A stretch of DNA of 64,000 nt from Laetiporus sulphureus 93-53. Taxonomy: Eukaryota > Basidiomycota > Agaricomycetes > Polyporales > Laetiporaceae. The translations under genes were made by a program, and so were the position numbers. The notes beneath the pieces were generated by a model. The model saw nothing but the letters and a program-made list of their open reading frames with translations. It searched no databases and had not been told where the DNA came from. Of this stretch, positions 12,001 to 26,944 are shown piece after piece (the first letter of the stretch is position 1; every line of letters starts with the position of its first letter). The DNA is taken from assembly GCF_001632365.1 (NCBI RefSeq), contig NW_024468510.1, positions 1,430,074-1,494,073 of the forward strand. Reading direction: 5' to 3'.

Positions 12001-13219
12001 ATGACGCTCCTTCATATGCTCAGGTCGGACACCTATATCATTTGCTGCAGGGACATCTGACGAGAGAATTGCATGCAGCTATGTAGGAGCAGTGGCCGCC
12101 TTCATATTCATCACATTATCGCTCGGTCAGTGTGTTCGCGATGTCTGAAACTATCTTCTCATACATCATTCAGCGAGTGGTCTGTTATGGCTCTCTGAAC
12201 TGATCGAAGAGCATTCACGCTTAGCGAAGATCATTGGCCAAAGGAGCATATATGTGGGTACGTCGTGGCTGTTACAGATCAGTCGTCTGACATCGTTCGA
12301 AGGTCATCATCGTTCTCCACGTTCTGCTGTACCTATTGGACTCCCTACCACTATGGCATCTCTCCTTCTCCATATTTTGTCACATCATCTACCTGCAAAA
12401 CTTCACATCAAGCTGGCCCTTCATATCGCTCACGTCGCTTAACTTCATTGCATCCTGTGTCCTCGTGGTCGCGGACCACTTTATGTGGTTCTTCTACTTT
12501 TCACGCGTTACCCAGGATGCCCGTCACAGAACTCGTCGGCCGTACAGCAATTCAACCCCTGTGCAGAACGTGTCCGGTTTTGCTGACATCGCAACTTTCT
12601 TCGGGATCTGTGTCTGGCTTGTACCTCTGTTCCTTTTCCTTAGCCTCAGCGCAAATGACAATGCGCTACCGATGAATGCTGGTACGGGTCTCGTTGCGAG
12701 AACATCCTTTATATCTCTGATGCTATGGGAGATACAGGACAAAGCAGTGTGCCATTGACGCCTACAGCTCCTGCCAGGCCACCAGCTCCACGAGCTCGTA
12801 CCTCTCTCTTCAAGTCAATCTATGATTCCCTGCCGCGAATTCGCCGCACTCGTCGGCATGATACCTATGAAGGAATAATAGCGCCGCCTTCCCCAAACAT
12901 TCCTCACAGATCTCCGTCTCCTATTCGGCCAACAGCTTCGCTACAGCGGGTTCCCTCCATGAGTGACCTTCCTCCTCTTTCATCCCCAGGACGGAGGGCT
13001 TCCAACGACGGCTATACTTCTGAAGCCGCAATTAGCGTGATGGTTGCGGACTCATCAGCCCACGAATCGTCAAATATGTTGTCTCCATTCACGCTCAAAC
13101 CGCCTCCGAGACGCATGTCGGGCACAGAGACATCACTGCGGAGACTGCCCATGGAAGGGCAGCGCGTGGAAATGAGAAGAGGAACGTACACATCTAGTGA
13201 AAGGAGTGGGACGCTTTAA
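12001..13219 (+). CDS. SVP26: Svp26/TEX261-family ER-Golgi membrane protein with long C-terminal tail
   Basis: Integral membrane cargo adaptor of early Golgi/COPII vesicles; in yeast it exports type II membrane enzymes such as mannosyltransferases. Five exons (12001-12023, 12079-12125, 12174-12253, 12303-12681, 12732-13219) join in frame to 338 residues. The start MTLLHMLSYVGAVAAFIF resembles yeast Svp26. Hallmarks follow: ASGLLWLSELIEEHSRLAK, IIVLHVLLYLLDSLPLW, FISLTSLNFIASCVLVVADH, FFGICVWLVPLFLFLSLSAN. Four hydrophobic segments can be seen. The last exon encodes about 160 Pro/Ser/Arg-rich residues, so the protein is much longer than yeast Svp26 (228); the tail should be cytosolic and disordered. 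Confidence 0.92.
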
Positions 13220-13662
13220 CTGGGGTTTCGCGAACTACACCTATGTACTAAGAGTTCCCTGTTAAGTACGTACTAAGCATATGCAAATACATTCTTCCGG
13301 GGCTACCATCGGTTTGGCTTGACTATAATCTTATGTATATATATATCTTAGCACAAAAAATGGCGGCAACGTATAAGTGATCAAGGCGCTCCGCGGACCG
13401 CCACCGACTTCAGTCGCACTGCTTCTCAACTGCTACCAACCATCTGCGCCTGGCTGACTTTTGCTGCTGCCATCAAAGAGCTCGCTGTCCTTGGACTGTA
13501 CCAACTTTGTCGATTCTGCCTTCATCCAAAACGCTTAGCTTTTATCAGAGTACTGTCTGAGAGTGGACGCCAGACGTAGCGAGGATATCACACAGTACTC
13601 AGGACGGCAGACCGCAGCCGGACTTCCTGGCCCATCAACTGTGATCGCGGGAAGACATATCA
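13220..13662. promoter_or_regulatory. Upstream region of the SAC/5-phosphatase gene
   Basis: Contains a short TATATATATAT tract near 13335-13348 and a pyrimidine-rich block near 13430-13530. No coding signal was recognised. Confidence 0.45.
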
Positions 13663-16600
13663 ATGCACCTGCACTTAGGTGACAACCCGCGTACGTTGTA
13701 TCTAGTGACCAGCCCTCAAGAGGAGCGAGATGGATACCCGAGCAAAGCATTGGTTTTCCGCGCGGTTGATGGCAACTCGTCGCAAGCCATAGTTCAATTC
13801 CTTCCCAAAGATCAAGTCGATTTGGACGACACGATCAAACTATCTACGAGGAATGTCTACGGATGTCTTGGTTTGATATCTGTGTCGAGCGGTATGGCAT
13901 TTACTGCGCGCTGTTGTTCCCGTTCGTTGAGTAATTCTGTGCAGACATCTTCCTTGTCATGATCACCTCAGCCTCACCGGCTGGTAACACTCGTCCTTCC
14001 TCGCCTAATCAAGAGGGGGTCGCTCAGATCCATGAAGTCGCCTTTTACAGCCTCACCTCGTCTACATGGGATGGCCTATCGCCTAACCTAGACTCTGCTT
14101 CTACTCCTGCTTATGGTGATCAGCCGGACGCGATATATGGCGAGTCATTTGCGGCAAACGGGGTCCCTGCCACATATTTTGAGCATCCATGTGCTCCGAT
14201 TGCGAAAATCATGTCAGCCGGCACGTTCTATTATGCTCAGGGTGCCCAATGGGATCTATCTTCCCATTTATCACTGCGTCTGGCTCGAAAACGAACAATG
14301 GACGGTAATACAGACATCGCAACGTACGACGATAGGTTTGTGTGGAATGAGTACGTTGTCAAGAGCCTTCTTGACTTCAGGGCGCGGCTGGATCCGCAGG
14401 AGCGCGATGAGCTGGACAGAACCCATTTTATTGTAAGTCTAACACCACTATTGTGTTGCATATCCAGAACGTCTCTACTGATCGTTCTTCTAGGTTCTGG
14501 CTATTCAGGGTTACGTTGGCGTCTTCACACTTGCCCTGCCGCCTGCGCAATCAACCAGCGGATCTCCAGTTATTGCAACGCTCTCGCTGATTTCACGCCT
14601 TGGGTGGAAACGATCTGGGACTCGGTTCAATACTCGGGGTGTGGACGATGACGGGAATTGCGCTAACTTCGTAGAGGTTGGTTTTCCCTTCCTCATCGAA
14701 TTATTTTGATTGATTAAGCAATCACGACAGACCGAGACAATCTTCAGCACTGAGCATCACTGCTTTAGCTATGTACAAGTCAGAGGCAGCGTGCCATGTA
14801 TGTATTTCGTCACATACAATACAATCGGTTTTCACCGTGTCTTTGTATAAGTATTTTGGGAGCAACAGGGCTTGCAAACGTTCGGCCAGCGCATACAAAT
14901 TACTCGACCACAAGCTTCTCAACCTGCTTTCGACCGTCATTTCCTGCAACTTACGGAAGAATATGGTGCTGTACACGCAATCGATCTCCTAGGCAGCAAG
15001 GAAAACGAGGCCATCCTCACGAATGCCTACCAGCGACACTTGCACCTCGCTCAAGGAGTATTGGGAAACGCTGTCGGCATCACGCATTTCGACTTCCACA
15101 ATGCAGTGAAAATAGGCGGGCATGAAAGCGTGTTCCGAGAAGTCAGGCGAGTCAGAGTATTCATTTTGGAATATATGATCTCATCGACCCTCAGACGTCT
15201 GCAAGATATCGTGGAGAATATCGAAAAATTCGGATTTACGATGATCGATGCCGCTTCGGACGAGCTCATTACGGAGCAGAAGGGTGTGTTTAGGACGAAC
15301 TGCCTTGACTGGTACAGACATCTTCAGTACTTCGTCATCGTGTGGCTGAATATCACCCAGTCTAGACCGCACCAACTTCGTCCAAGATATACTCTCTCGT
15401 ACCACCCTAGAACAGTATCTAAAGCTGATCAGGAAGGAGTGGTCCCATGCTAACTCCCTGTGGTCAAATCATCGAGAAGCATGGGCCGAAAATGGTGATA
15501 CCTTGTCCAGGATCTACGCTGGCACAGGTGCTTTGAATACCAGTTTCACCCGCACTGGCAAAAGAACCCTAGCAGGTGAGTTTTATGTCCTCCTGCTGGC
15601 GCCATTGCTTATAATACAATTCAGGTGTCCTGTCCGACGCAACGAAGAGTGTTTCTAGGGCATATATCAACAATTTCCAAGATAAGGGCAAGCAGACTGC
15701 AATAGACGTGCTTGTGGTATCCCAACCCTTCTTTTCATGTCTCTGCTACATCTCAGTTTTCACCTAGGGCAACATGGCCGCGCGAATACAAGTCGAGCTC
15801 TACGATCCTATACATGATTCGGTTCGCCGCGCTTTGGAAGCCAGGTAAGCTGACCTCTCGAGAATTGTGCTAAGGGCAGTAACTCATGGTTTCATCCAGG
15901 CTATCAGAATACTCGACGACCATACCGTGTACAGTCTTTGTTGGCACCTGGAATCTGAATGGAAGAGTGAGCACGATGTTTCAGCAAATATTAGTACTAC
16001 CTAATGTATTCGGGCTCTCAGCCTCCGTCTGCCGAATCGCTATTGCCATGGTTGTTTCCCAGGCCGAGTGAGCACTTTATATTATTCAAGCTGAGGGAGT
16101 GGACGTTGACCACTTGTCCGACTTCGATGTCCAGATACTGCCGAGTACGCGACATGATTGATCAGCGTCACCCATTTCTCATCCTTTACAGTCCAGATAT
16201 TTTTGCGATCGGATTCCAGGAAATTGTGCCACTGACTGCACAGCAGATTGTGCAAGCTGATCCTGAGAGGAGGTACGTGAGCTACCAGACTTGTCGATGA
16301 CCTGATGCATCATTTCGACATAGACGAGCATGGGAGGGTAAGATCCTCGGAGCCCTCAATCAACGCTCTGGGAAAAAAGACCATTATGTCCTTTTGCGTA
16401 GTCATCAGGTATGAACATATTTGCAACGGTCATTCCCGTCTCCAATGATACTCTATCGGTCCAGCTAGTCGGGACGGCGCTACTTATCCTTGTGAAGTCA
16501 GAACTCACATCTTTGATCCGTAATGTTGAAGCCGCGACACAGAAGGTGCGTGCCGAATTGGAACCCTCATTGGTGATATTGAAGTTGTACGCAGACCGGC

Positions 16601-17861
16601 CTACGAGGAATGTCCGGCAATAAGGGCGCCGTGGCCATCCGCCTCAATTACCACGATACCGGTTTCTGTTTCATAACTGCCCATTTGGCTGCTGGTCATA
16701 CCAACATTGATGAACGCAACGCGGATTATCGCACCATAGCAAACAACCTCCACTTCTTAAAAGGAAGAACCATTGATAGCCATGAGTAGGTCTGGTGCCC
16801 TATCAACGCTTCAGGTTGACTTATGGTGGTTTCGCCAGCAATATTGTCTGGCTGGCCGATACCAATTACCGCATTGATCTGGAAAATGATCGCGTGAGGT
16901 TCCTTGCAGGAAATGACGATTACGATGCCCTGTTGGCGGCGGATCAGGTAAGCGGTGAATAGATTGTGTATCAGCTTCCAGCTGATTGTAGGTCTAGCTC
17001 AAGCGAGCTATAGATGATGGGCTAGCGTTTCCAGGATACCAAGAGGGTCCGTTACTTTTCCGTCCGACATACAAATACGACGTTGGATCCGATAAGTATG
17101 ATACCGGGGAGAAGATGCGAATCCCCGCATGGACAGGTTGGTCGACATGATTGACCACATCTCAAAATCCAAATGAACAAGCTTCGGTACAGATCGGATT
17201 CTGTACAAGGGTTCCCAACTCGATCTAGCAGTCTATTCTCGAGCTGAGCTGAAAAGCTCCGATCATCGCCCAGGTTAGTGTTTGCGTCTTCTACCTCCCC
17301 GATGCTCTGATCGACTTGTCCAGTCTTCTCCCTCTTCCGCGCGGGAATCAGAATCATCGATCACGTTAAGAGGGAGACATTGTCCCGGCTTCTCTTGGAG
17401 AATGTCACCTCTACCGTTCCAGGGGAGAAGCTCGAAGAGAAGCTCGCAAAGTTGACGTTCTCAGCGAACGCCGAAAGCCGTGAGTCATTCATTGATGAGG
17501 ACAACACGGTGAATGTCACTCACTGCTCCCTCTGATTCAGTCCCGCCACCCAGTTCAGAGGAAGTAGCTTGGTGGGACGGTCCAGGCAAGTCGGCTACCA
17601 CCTGGCCAAATGTACGTCTAACTCTATGCAGGACATCCCGATGGTATCTTCGTTCCGATTAGTCCTAGGAAGATTGCACAACAGAAGAGCAACCCTTTTG
17701 ACTCACCGGTTGAGTCCCCGCTATCATCGTCTCCGACATCGTCAGAGGAAGAGATATATCACGCGTTGCAGAGCCCAATGGCGCCTGTCCAAGCAGGCAG
17801 GAGACCAGCCCCTGCGCCACCCCCGCGGGGGAACAAACCGATACCGAACAATAATGCATGA
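13663..17861 (+). CDS. Synaptojanin-type phosphoinositide phosphatase (SAC + 5-phosphatase)
   Basis: Membrane-associated lipid phosphatase of the yeast Inp51/52/53 group. It dephosphorylates PI4P, PI3P and PI(4,5)P2 and acts in endocytosis and Golgi/endosome traffic. Many exons. The SAC half shows [28 protein letters not shown] and, across an intron, the catalytic CX5R motif [13 protein letters not shown]. The 5-phosphatase half shows [78 protein letters not shown] and SSDHRPVFSLF, so both active sites are intact. The C-terminus is Pro/Ser-rich and ends near [18 protein letters not shown], suited to SH3 partners. The start at 13663 gives [15 protein letters not shown], as in other SAC proteins. 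Which yeast paralog it matches cannot be decided here. Confidence 0.95.
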
Positions 17862-17993
17862 CCGCTATTACGACAGACACAGAGATGGCATGTCATGATA
17901 GCATTGGAATGGATGATATGCATTTCTATATCGTGTTACGGCAAGCGGAAGGCTCAAGATTACACACAGCAAAAACGGTAGCCAGCGTAGGAC

Positions 17994-19915
17994 CTAAATA
18001 AGTCCTTGTTTCTTCAGGTCCTCGTACGTCTTCCGGTTGTAGACGTTGCCTTCTTCGTCCTCTAGCTCCTCCATTGTCTCTTGCTCGAAAATCTCATGGC
18101 GACCTTCCCTCTTCAGTTTTTCGGCCACTAGTTCAGGTGCATCATCAATTATTGGTCATTCGCCAAAAGCTATACAGCATTGTAACTCACGAGCAAGAGC
18201 ATCCTCAATGCGAGTGATCTCATGGAAGTGCTTCGTGTTGGGCAAACCAAGTGCACGCATGCCAAAAGCATGTCTCGATTCCTGCGTGGATGAATCAGAC
18301 GAATTAGTTTCGACAACCCTCAACGGGCCGCAGACTAACCTGGAAATGTCGATCGAAGTTTTTGCTACGGCGCAAATCTTAGTACGTTGACAGACACCAC
18401 GACACGTGCAGGCTCACCGTCCCATGTATACGTGGTCCGAACAAATTTCGCAGCGGTACTCGACACCCAATCCGTGCAGCTTGTACAGCCAGTAAGGAAT
18501 GGGCTTCCCATCCCATCCTAGAGGCAGCTTGAGCGGGTTGTATATCCGCTCTTCCTCCTCTTCTTCTTCGGCAGCATCTCCGTTGGCAGGCGTGGCCGAT
18601 ACCGGCGGAGGTTTTGATTGTTCAAGAAGTTCCTGTTCACGCTCTCGAGCAGTCAGTGAGAATCGACGTTCGACGTTGGATTTCGTCTCGTTCAATACAG
18701 ATGCAAGGGAGGCGAGCAACTGCGTGGTGAGATAGGTCAACATAGCAGTAGTACGATGCTTCGATTTGTCCAACTGTGTAGTATCATGCCCATCATGGTT
18801 GGGAGAAGACTGAGCGGTGCCGTTGGGGTTGGGAGGCGGTTGCTCCGCGTTAGTTGCTTGCTTTTGGGTGGCCTTGATGTGCTTCCTCGATGTCAGATGC
18901 GCATCATATACGGTTTGCCTAGAATACATTTTTTGGCCTGAATACGTGAATGAGATATGCGAGAGTCGAGTGTAAATGAGACTCACAAGCTGCACACCAA
19001 ATCCCTTCTCCATTGCCATCGCCATTTGCTGCCGGCTTGCTTGGGCGTTCTTCCTCCCATCCCTCGATTTCTCCAGCTTCCCACTTCTTGACAAACTCTG
19101 CCTCGGCCTCGCGTTGCTGAGATTCTATATCAACCAACGGCTGTGCTCGCTTAATGAAGGAAATAAGGTACGCGTGCAAGGCCTTGATGTACCTTCAACG
19201 TATGACAGTTTTAGAACAAGAGAACAGAGCGACAGAGTAAGTGAACGCACAGCTCGTAATCCTTTGCCAAACGGCATTCCTTTGGCAACTCTGAATGCAC
19301 TGGCTCTGTTTGAGCAGCAAGAAGAGCATCGAGGTATTGAAGGTACCCCAGACGCTTGCCGATGTTCTTCAAGTTATTGTAGGCAGCGTGATTGGTGTAC
19401 AAGTCGAGATATTTGCCATACGATTCTTCACCGGAGAAGAGCAAAGCAACGGCTACACGACGGACAAGCTGGCTCAGTAGCATGCTTGGCATCTCAGAAG
19501 GGGTAGACATACGATCATCGTCTTCATACTCCTCATCTCCTGCACCTCCATCTTGTTCCTCGTCTAGGAAAGCCGCCAGCTCGGGTTCAAAGCCGCCAAC
19601 TAGGGCATCCGGGTATTTCGCGTAATGTTCTTGAATCTTCCCCAGCCGAGCATAGAAAGTCGACAAGTCATTCTGCTGGTTTGGAGGCGCAGAAATAGCA
19701 TCTATCTCAGTCTTCCGCGTGTCCTGATCCTCATAGAGGTTGTTCAACGCGACCAGACGAGAGCAAAGTCTATCGAGGAGATTACAGGCCTTGTGCTCAA
19801 CCTGCAACCGTGACTCGTGCGTAGGCTGAGGCTTGGACAAAATCGTATACAGCGCACGTTCAAAGTGTTCTATCTCCTCGTGGGTGTGTCGCTGGACCTC
19901 GATGATAGAATCCAT
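17994..19915 (-). CDS. PRP9: Splicing factor 3a subunit 3 (SF3A3/Prp9)
   Basis: Subunit of SF3a in the U2 snRNP, needed for prespliceosome assembly and branch-site recognition. Visible: MDSIIEVQRHTHEEIEHFER at the start, DLSTFYARLGKIQEHYAKYP, SGEESYGKYLDLYTNHAAYN, KRLGYLQYLDALL, the first zinc finger IWCAACQKMYSRQTVYDAHL (split by an intron), PLKLPLGWDGKPIPYWLYKL, and the C-terminal matrin-type zinc finger YRCEICSDHVYMGR..NFDRHFQESRHAFGM. It ends RKTYEDLKKQGLI, the family's usual C-terminus. An acidic Glu run sits before YNPLKLPLGWDG. Its start faces eIF4A3 across 146 bp. Confidence 0.96.
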
Positions 19916-20061
19916 GGCAGCAAGAAGGAGGAGTGCGTTTCGAGCAAGGACAGAAATGGCAAGGAAATGGGCGCTTACCAAGCGTCCGTCAAGAGGGCAG
20001 ATATTTAAAGTCCGACCACTCTCTCCACCCTCACTCATCACCTCTTCCAAAACTTACCATC
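19916..20061. promoter_or_regulatory. Bidirectional promoter of PRP9 and FAL1 homologs
   Basis: Only 146 bp separate the two ATGs, so core promoters and 5' UTRs must overlap. A TATTTAAA element at 20002-20009 is suitably placed for the plus-strand gene. The plus-strand leader is a pyrimidine-rich CTCTCCACCCTCACTCATC tract. Confidence 0.7.
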
Positions 20062-21689
<1,628 letters not shown>

Positions 21690-22042
21690 GCCTCTCGTAT
21701 CTCTTGTTGTAATCTTTATACGTATTCATTTCGCTCTGGCTGTCGCAAATCCTTAGCATGATACTGCCCTCTACATGACGATATATATATGTAATGTCTG
21801 TGTGTGCTCTCGAATCCAGACCTTTGCATCACATTTTCGCTGCGATCATCCCAGTTCCGAGGACTTCAGGGTCCGGCGGATTATGATCCATTTCGAGAGA
21901 GATTAGATTAGATTGAGCACGTCGCCCAAAGGCTAGCACGTCGCCCAAAGGCTGCGTGACACGGGCCTGGTGCACTTCTTCCCTCGCTTTTGATGGATCG
22001 CTGAGCTTCGGCTGGCTCTTTCGACTGACACATAGGGCTATA
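21690..22042. promoter_or_regulatory. Intergenic between FAL1 and SEC15 homologs
   Basis: Contains an ATATATATAT tract at about 21780, a GATTA triplication at 21901-21914 and a perfect 19-bp tandem duplication at 21916-21953 about 90 bp upstream of the SEC15 ATG. No coding signal. Confidence 0.6.
21916..21953. repeat. 19-bp perfect tandem repeat upstream of SEC15
   Basis: AGCACGTCGCCCAAAGGCT occurs twice with no spacer (21916-21934 and 21935-21953), right after GATTAGATTAGATT. It could be a recent slippage product or a paired binding site. Confidence 0.9.
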
Positions 22043-24977
22043 ATGCCCCCTCGTCGCCGTCCTCAGTTCACTCAAGAGAGCATCGATCAGCAACTTCAGC
22101 AAATCCATCTTCTCGACCAATCGTCCTCCTCCGAGAACCTCGAGCAGCTCGGGCCTGTCATCAAACAAATACACCAGAATCGTCAACAAGATGCGTATCT
22201 TCGCACAGTCAATGCCCTGATCGAGTCAAAGGATGCCGAAATCGAGACAATATGTGGAGACAACTACCAGGAGTTCACCAACTCAGTGTCTACGTTGTTC
22301 TCTATCAAGTCATATACCACGAACCTGCGTGACAATATCACTGCCCTCGACTCAGGCGTCGAACAAGTCGGTCGAGGCTTAGTTGAGAAAAAGCGCGCTC
22401 TGCTACAGTCAAAGAAGACTGCAGCGAACTTGGACGAAGCCATTGATACCCTACAGGCATGCCTCCGTGTGCTGGACGTCGTGAACCGTGTTGGCGAAAT
22501 GATCAAGGACGGAAAGTACTGGAGTGCACTACGGGTTCGTCATGTTCTTTCCATTGCGCATATAGTGTGGAAATGAATATCATGATTCTCAGTCCCTCGA
22601 AGATATTGAGAGTATGCCACCGACATCTCTATCGCAGACTCCTTTGTTCCAACATCTGCTTTCATCTCTTCCATCACTGCGCGGGCAGATCAAGGACGCC
22701 GTGACAGCATCAATGAAGCAGTGGCTCTTGGACATACGGAACGTCAGCGCGCAGGTCGGACAGCTGGCCCTAGACGCCATGGAGCATCGCATTCGGAAGT
22801 GGAGAAGCAGAAGAGAGAAGGACCCGTTATTGAAATTGAGCAGGGTAGGCAGTGCTGTAGAGATTGTCACCAATGAGAAGATCGAGTGTAAGGGGGCGCT
22901 CATTTGAGATCTGATTTGCTCGCTAAGTGATTGCACAGACAACGTACTCGACAACGAACAGCTGCACGTCGACTTCAAGCCTCTATACGAATGTATACAC
23001 ATTTACACCGCACTGGACTCCCTCGACGAGATTCGTAAGTCCTACCAGGCCGATCGCAAGGTCCGTATCACGCTTTCCCACCAAGGACGTTCAATGAACG
23101 CTCAGACAGGCTCAAGCAGGCCTTATCCTGCCTGAGATCCTACCTCTGTCCTTACTCCCCCAAGTTACTGAAGAAATAGTCGGTTTCTTCATCATCGAGA
23201 CACATGTCCTGAACACTACCGGCAGCTTCCGCTCTCGACGAGAGGTAGAAGATCTGTGGGATGCGTTGGTGAAGCGCGTTGACATGGCAGTTGACCATGC
23301 ACTCAAGAATGAGACGGATGCGGATGCGTATCTGGCAGTGAAGGAGTGTCTGCTGAGCTTTGTCATGACGTTGGAAGTGAGCATATTTCTGCTAGGATTA
23401 GCTGGAGACGGTCCTGACATTGGTTGAGTCGTATTCATATTCGACAGAGAGCCTCCACACGTTCATACTGCATCTGTTTGAGCGGTACGTTGCCATTCTG
23501 GAGAAGAAATTCGGCAGGCGATTCGAGATGGTTGGTTAATCGGCTCGGCCTTGAAACCTGACATCTGTCTCATATATGACCTCCTCATCTTTTCAGATCG
23601 TTTCACAAGACGACTATCTACCTATGTACGTCGAGACTGCGGCAGAACGGGATGGTGTACTGGAGACTGTGTGGCTTGTGAAAAACGAGCGAGACGAGTT
23701 GGCTAAGTATGTTATGGCATTGCACTGCCTGAAAAACTAATGACACTTGTTTTTTAAGGAGTGACTTACCACTAAATCTCCCTTGGTCGCAAAGTTTCTA
23801 TCTCTGCTGTCAAGATGTGAACATCATTTATATATGCTGCAACGAATGAGTGCTGAATGCCCGCAGATTCGTAATTATGTACAGAACTTCTATCAATTCC
23901 TGGAGGGGGTCTCGCAACATCACCGCAACATTGACGACCTACTTAGCAAAGTGAATAATCTTGTCCAAGTTGCACAATGACCCTCCTAACTCGTTGGCTC
24001 TGTATAGTCACTCGATGTCATCCTCTCGAAGTATATCAGCGAGAACATAGCCAAGCGTACGCAGAATACATCCAATCTATCTCAGATAGCTCAGATCATC
24101 ATAAACCTGGAGCATCTCGAGGTGGCATGTGCGGAGCTTGAACGGTCCCTTACATTGATTCGGTGAGTACCGCTAGTAGACTTTGCTCCTCTCCACTAAT
24201 GCACCACGTAGCTCTTCGCAGCGAGGAGGGATTATACGTCTTACAGCATCGGCTTCATTCGCCACTGTTACAACATATGCACTGTCTCGTGTCACAGCGT
24301 CTATCTCCTCCAAACTGGACGACTTCTTCGACCTCTCCGAGTATGATTGGACACCGCCGAAACGAGAGAAGGCGCCAAGCATGTATCTCTATGAGTTGAT
24401 CAACTGGCTCACTACTGTGGTCGACTCTCTTACTGTCAAGGACGCGTACAAGGATGAGGCCTATCGAGGCGCTGCCAACTATATAGCGGAGTGTTTCATG
24501 GTTTGTGTTTCATAAAACCGGAGATGTTCGCCACTGACCATCGCTCTTCCTGACACAGGACTTTCTGACTGGGGGAGATGTGCGGATGATGAACGAGAAT
24601 GCACTGGCCAATGTCATCATGGACATTGACTTCCTCGAGGATGAGTTCAAGCGTGGTGGTCACGCGCATCTCAATGCTTCCTTTCTTGAGCTGCGACTGG
24701 TATGTCATTTACCGCCTCCACCGGACAGGCCAGTTCTGATGATCGCATTGCACAGATGGCTTCTGTTGTTATGGAGGATAAGGTGCAACAATACCTGATC
24801 CCGGCTAAGCGACGGGCAAATTACTCCGTTGTAAGACCCAGTCGGCTGCAAGCGTTGCTCGAGAAACTTGCTCGTTTCAGTGCGGAATGCAGAGATGCTC
24901 CTTCGAGGGAGACGGGAGAGAAACGGCGAAAAGAAGCGGAGGCGGTTGGGAGACTATTCGATGGCGAGAAATGCTGA
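22043..24977 (+). CDS. SEC15: Exocyst complex subunit Sec15
   Basis: Exocyst subunit that binds the Rab GTPase Sec4 on secretory vesicles and helps tether them at the plasma membrane. Starts MPPRRRPQFTQESIDQQL. Family features: IHQNRQQDAYLRTVNALIES, IETICGDNYQEFTNSVSTL, LLQSKKTAANLDEAIDTLQA, YWSALRSLEDIE, then a long helical body with FFIIETHVLNTTGSFRSRRE, SQDDYLPMYVETAAERD, IRNYVQNFYQFLEGV, MYLYELINWLTTVVDSLTV and DIDFLEDEFKR, which matches the C-terminal Rab-binding helical region. More than ten introns. The C-terminus ends in a charged helix near RETGEKRRKEAEAVGRLFDG. The whole family length is present. Confidence 0.95.
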
Positions 24978-25494
24978 TGGTTCCTGCAGTATACCCTCCC
25001 ACGACACGTACGCTCACAACTCTTCATAATGCATAGCACCGGGTGGGCACCGACTTGGTGCCTGCCGGCTTACGCTTGGGATCTCATACCGCATAATGCA
25101 TACCCTAACCATGGCACCATGCACATGATAATGTGGGAATGATATTTTACTATTAGTAGCCACTTTGCCTGGTCTCGCACACCGCGTCAGAATATGTCAC
25201 GAGGCATGCGCACCGCAACGAGGACCGGAGATCCTCCTATAGTAGCATTTTACGCACATCTTTAGCATAAGGAGCATTTTGGACGGTCCGCTGGGGACGT
25301 TGGGGGATACGAGGTTCCGAAGGTACGAGACAACAGATAGGAAACAGACTAAAATGGAAAACTAACGAGACTAAGCTGCTGAGGAGCTAAGCAGAGACAA
25401 GGTGCAAATAGAATGATCTTTCATATCGTAAGGATCATGACGCGTATTACGACAGCGTTGATGTGGACCCGGACACGATAAGGAAGAACACACT
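24978..25494. other. Convergent intergenic with a MITE remnant
   Basis: Holds the repeat fragment described at 25025-25117. The remainder shows no coding signal. Confidence 0.6.
25025..25117 (-). mobile_element. Fragment of the MITE family seen complete at 58567-59033
   Basis: CATAATGCATAGC, GTGGGCACCG..TTGGTGCC, ATCTCATACCGCATAATGCA and TACC occur in the same order and spacing, reverse complemented, in the right half of the element at 58567-59033. The terminal inverted repeats are not visible here, so this is a truncated or diverged copy. Confidence 0.7.
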
Positions 25495-26325
<831 letters not shown>

Positions 26326-26944
26326 GATTGCAGATCAGGAGAAGGGGGAACGAGAGGGGATTGATTGTCGTGAAAGGAGGAGATGTTGAAGGGAAACTGG
26401 CTGGAAGAGTTGCGTGTAAGGACGCTAAGCGTTTCAAGCTCCGATGTGGCGCTGTAATGGTTTCACAATTCAATCCATCATCGCCTCCGAAATCTAGTCA
26501 CTCTCCAACACCGCTTACTTCAAATTACACGTGGGTTGTTTGTGCGCCCACGTATTCATTCTCAATCCTGGGGTTGCAGACAGTTTGGCTCAACACTGCA
26601 ATACTCTAATTGGTGCGGCACTAGAGCGCGTCTAGTTGTTTGCCCAGACGCATGGCGAAAATAAAATGTATACCATGCCAGACGATGCGAGTGAATTTCA
26701 CACACGCTGCAAAACTATATGTACTCATTAACAACTGCGTCGTCATGAGCGGCCTCGAGTAAATTGGCGGCATGATACGAGCTGAACGGGCTCACTGGAG
26801 TCAATAATTGCGACGCACGTGACGCACCTCTTCACACTTCACATCGCGCGAGCGCTTAGAGGCGCCGTCTTAACTTGATGGTATAGCTGGCTTTGCTTTG
26901 ACCGAATATACCTGAGACATCTGCCGATAGCGACACAAATCAGC
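26326..26944. promoter_or_regulatory. Shared upstream region of ARF1 and CFT2 homologs
   Basis: Divergent starts at 26325 and 26945. A short plus-strand frame at about 26328-26609 has no domain features. No clear TATA box. Confidence 0.5.
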
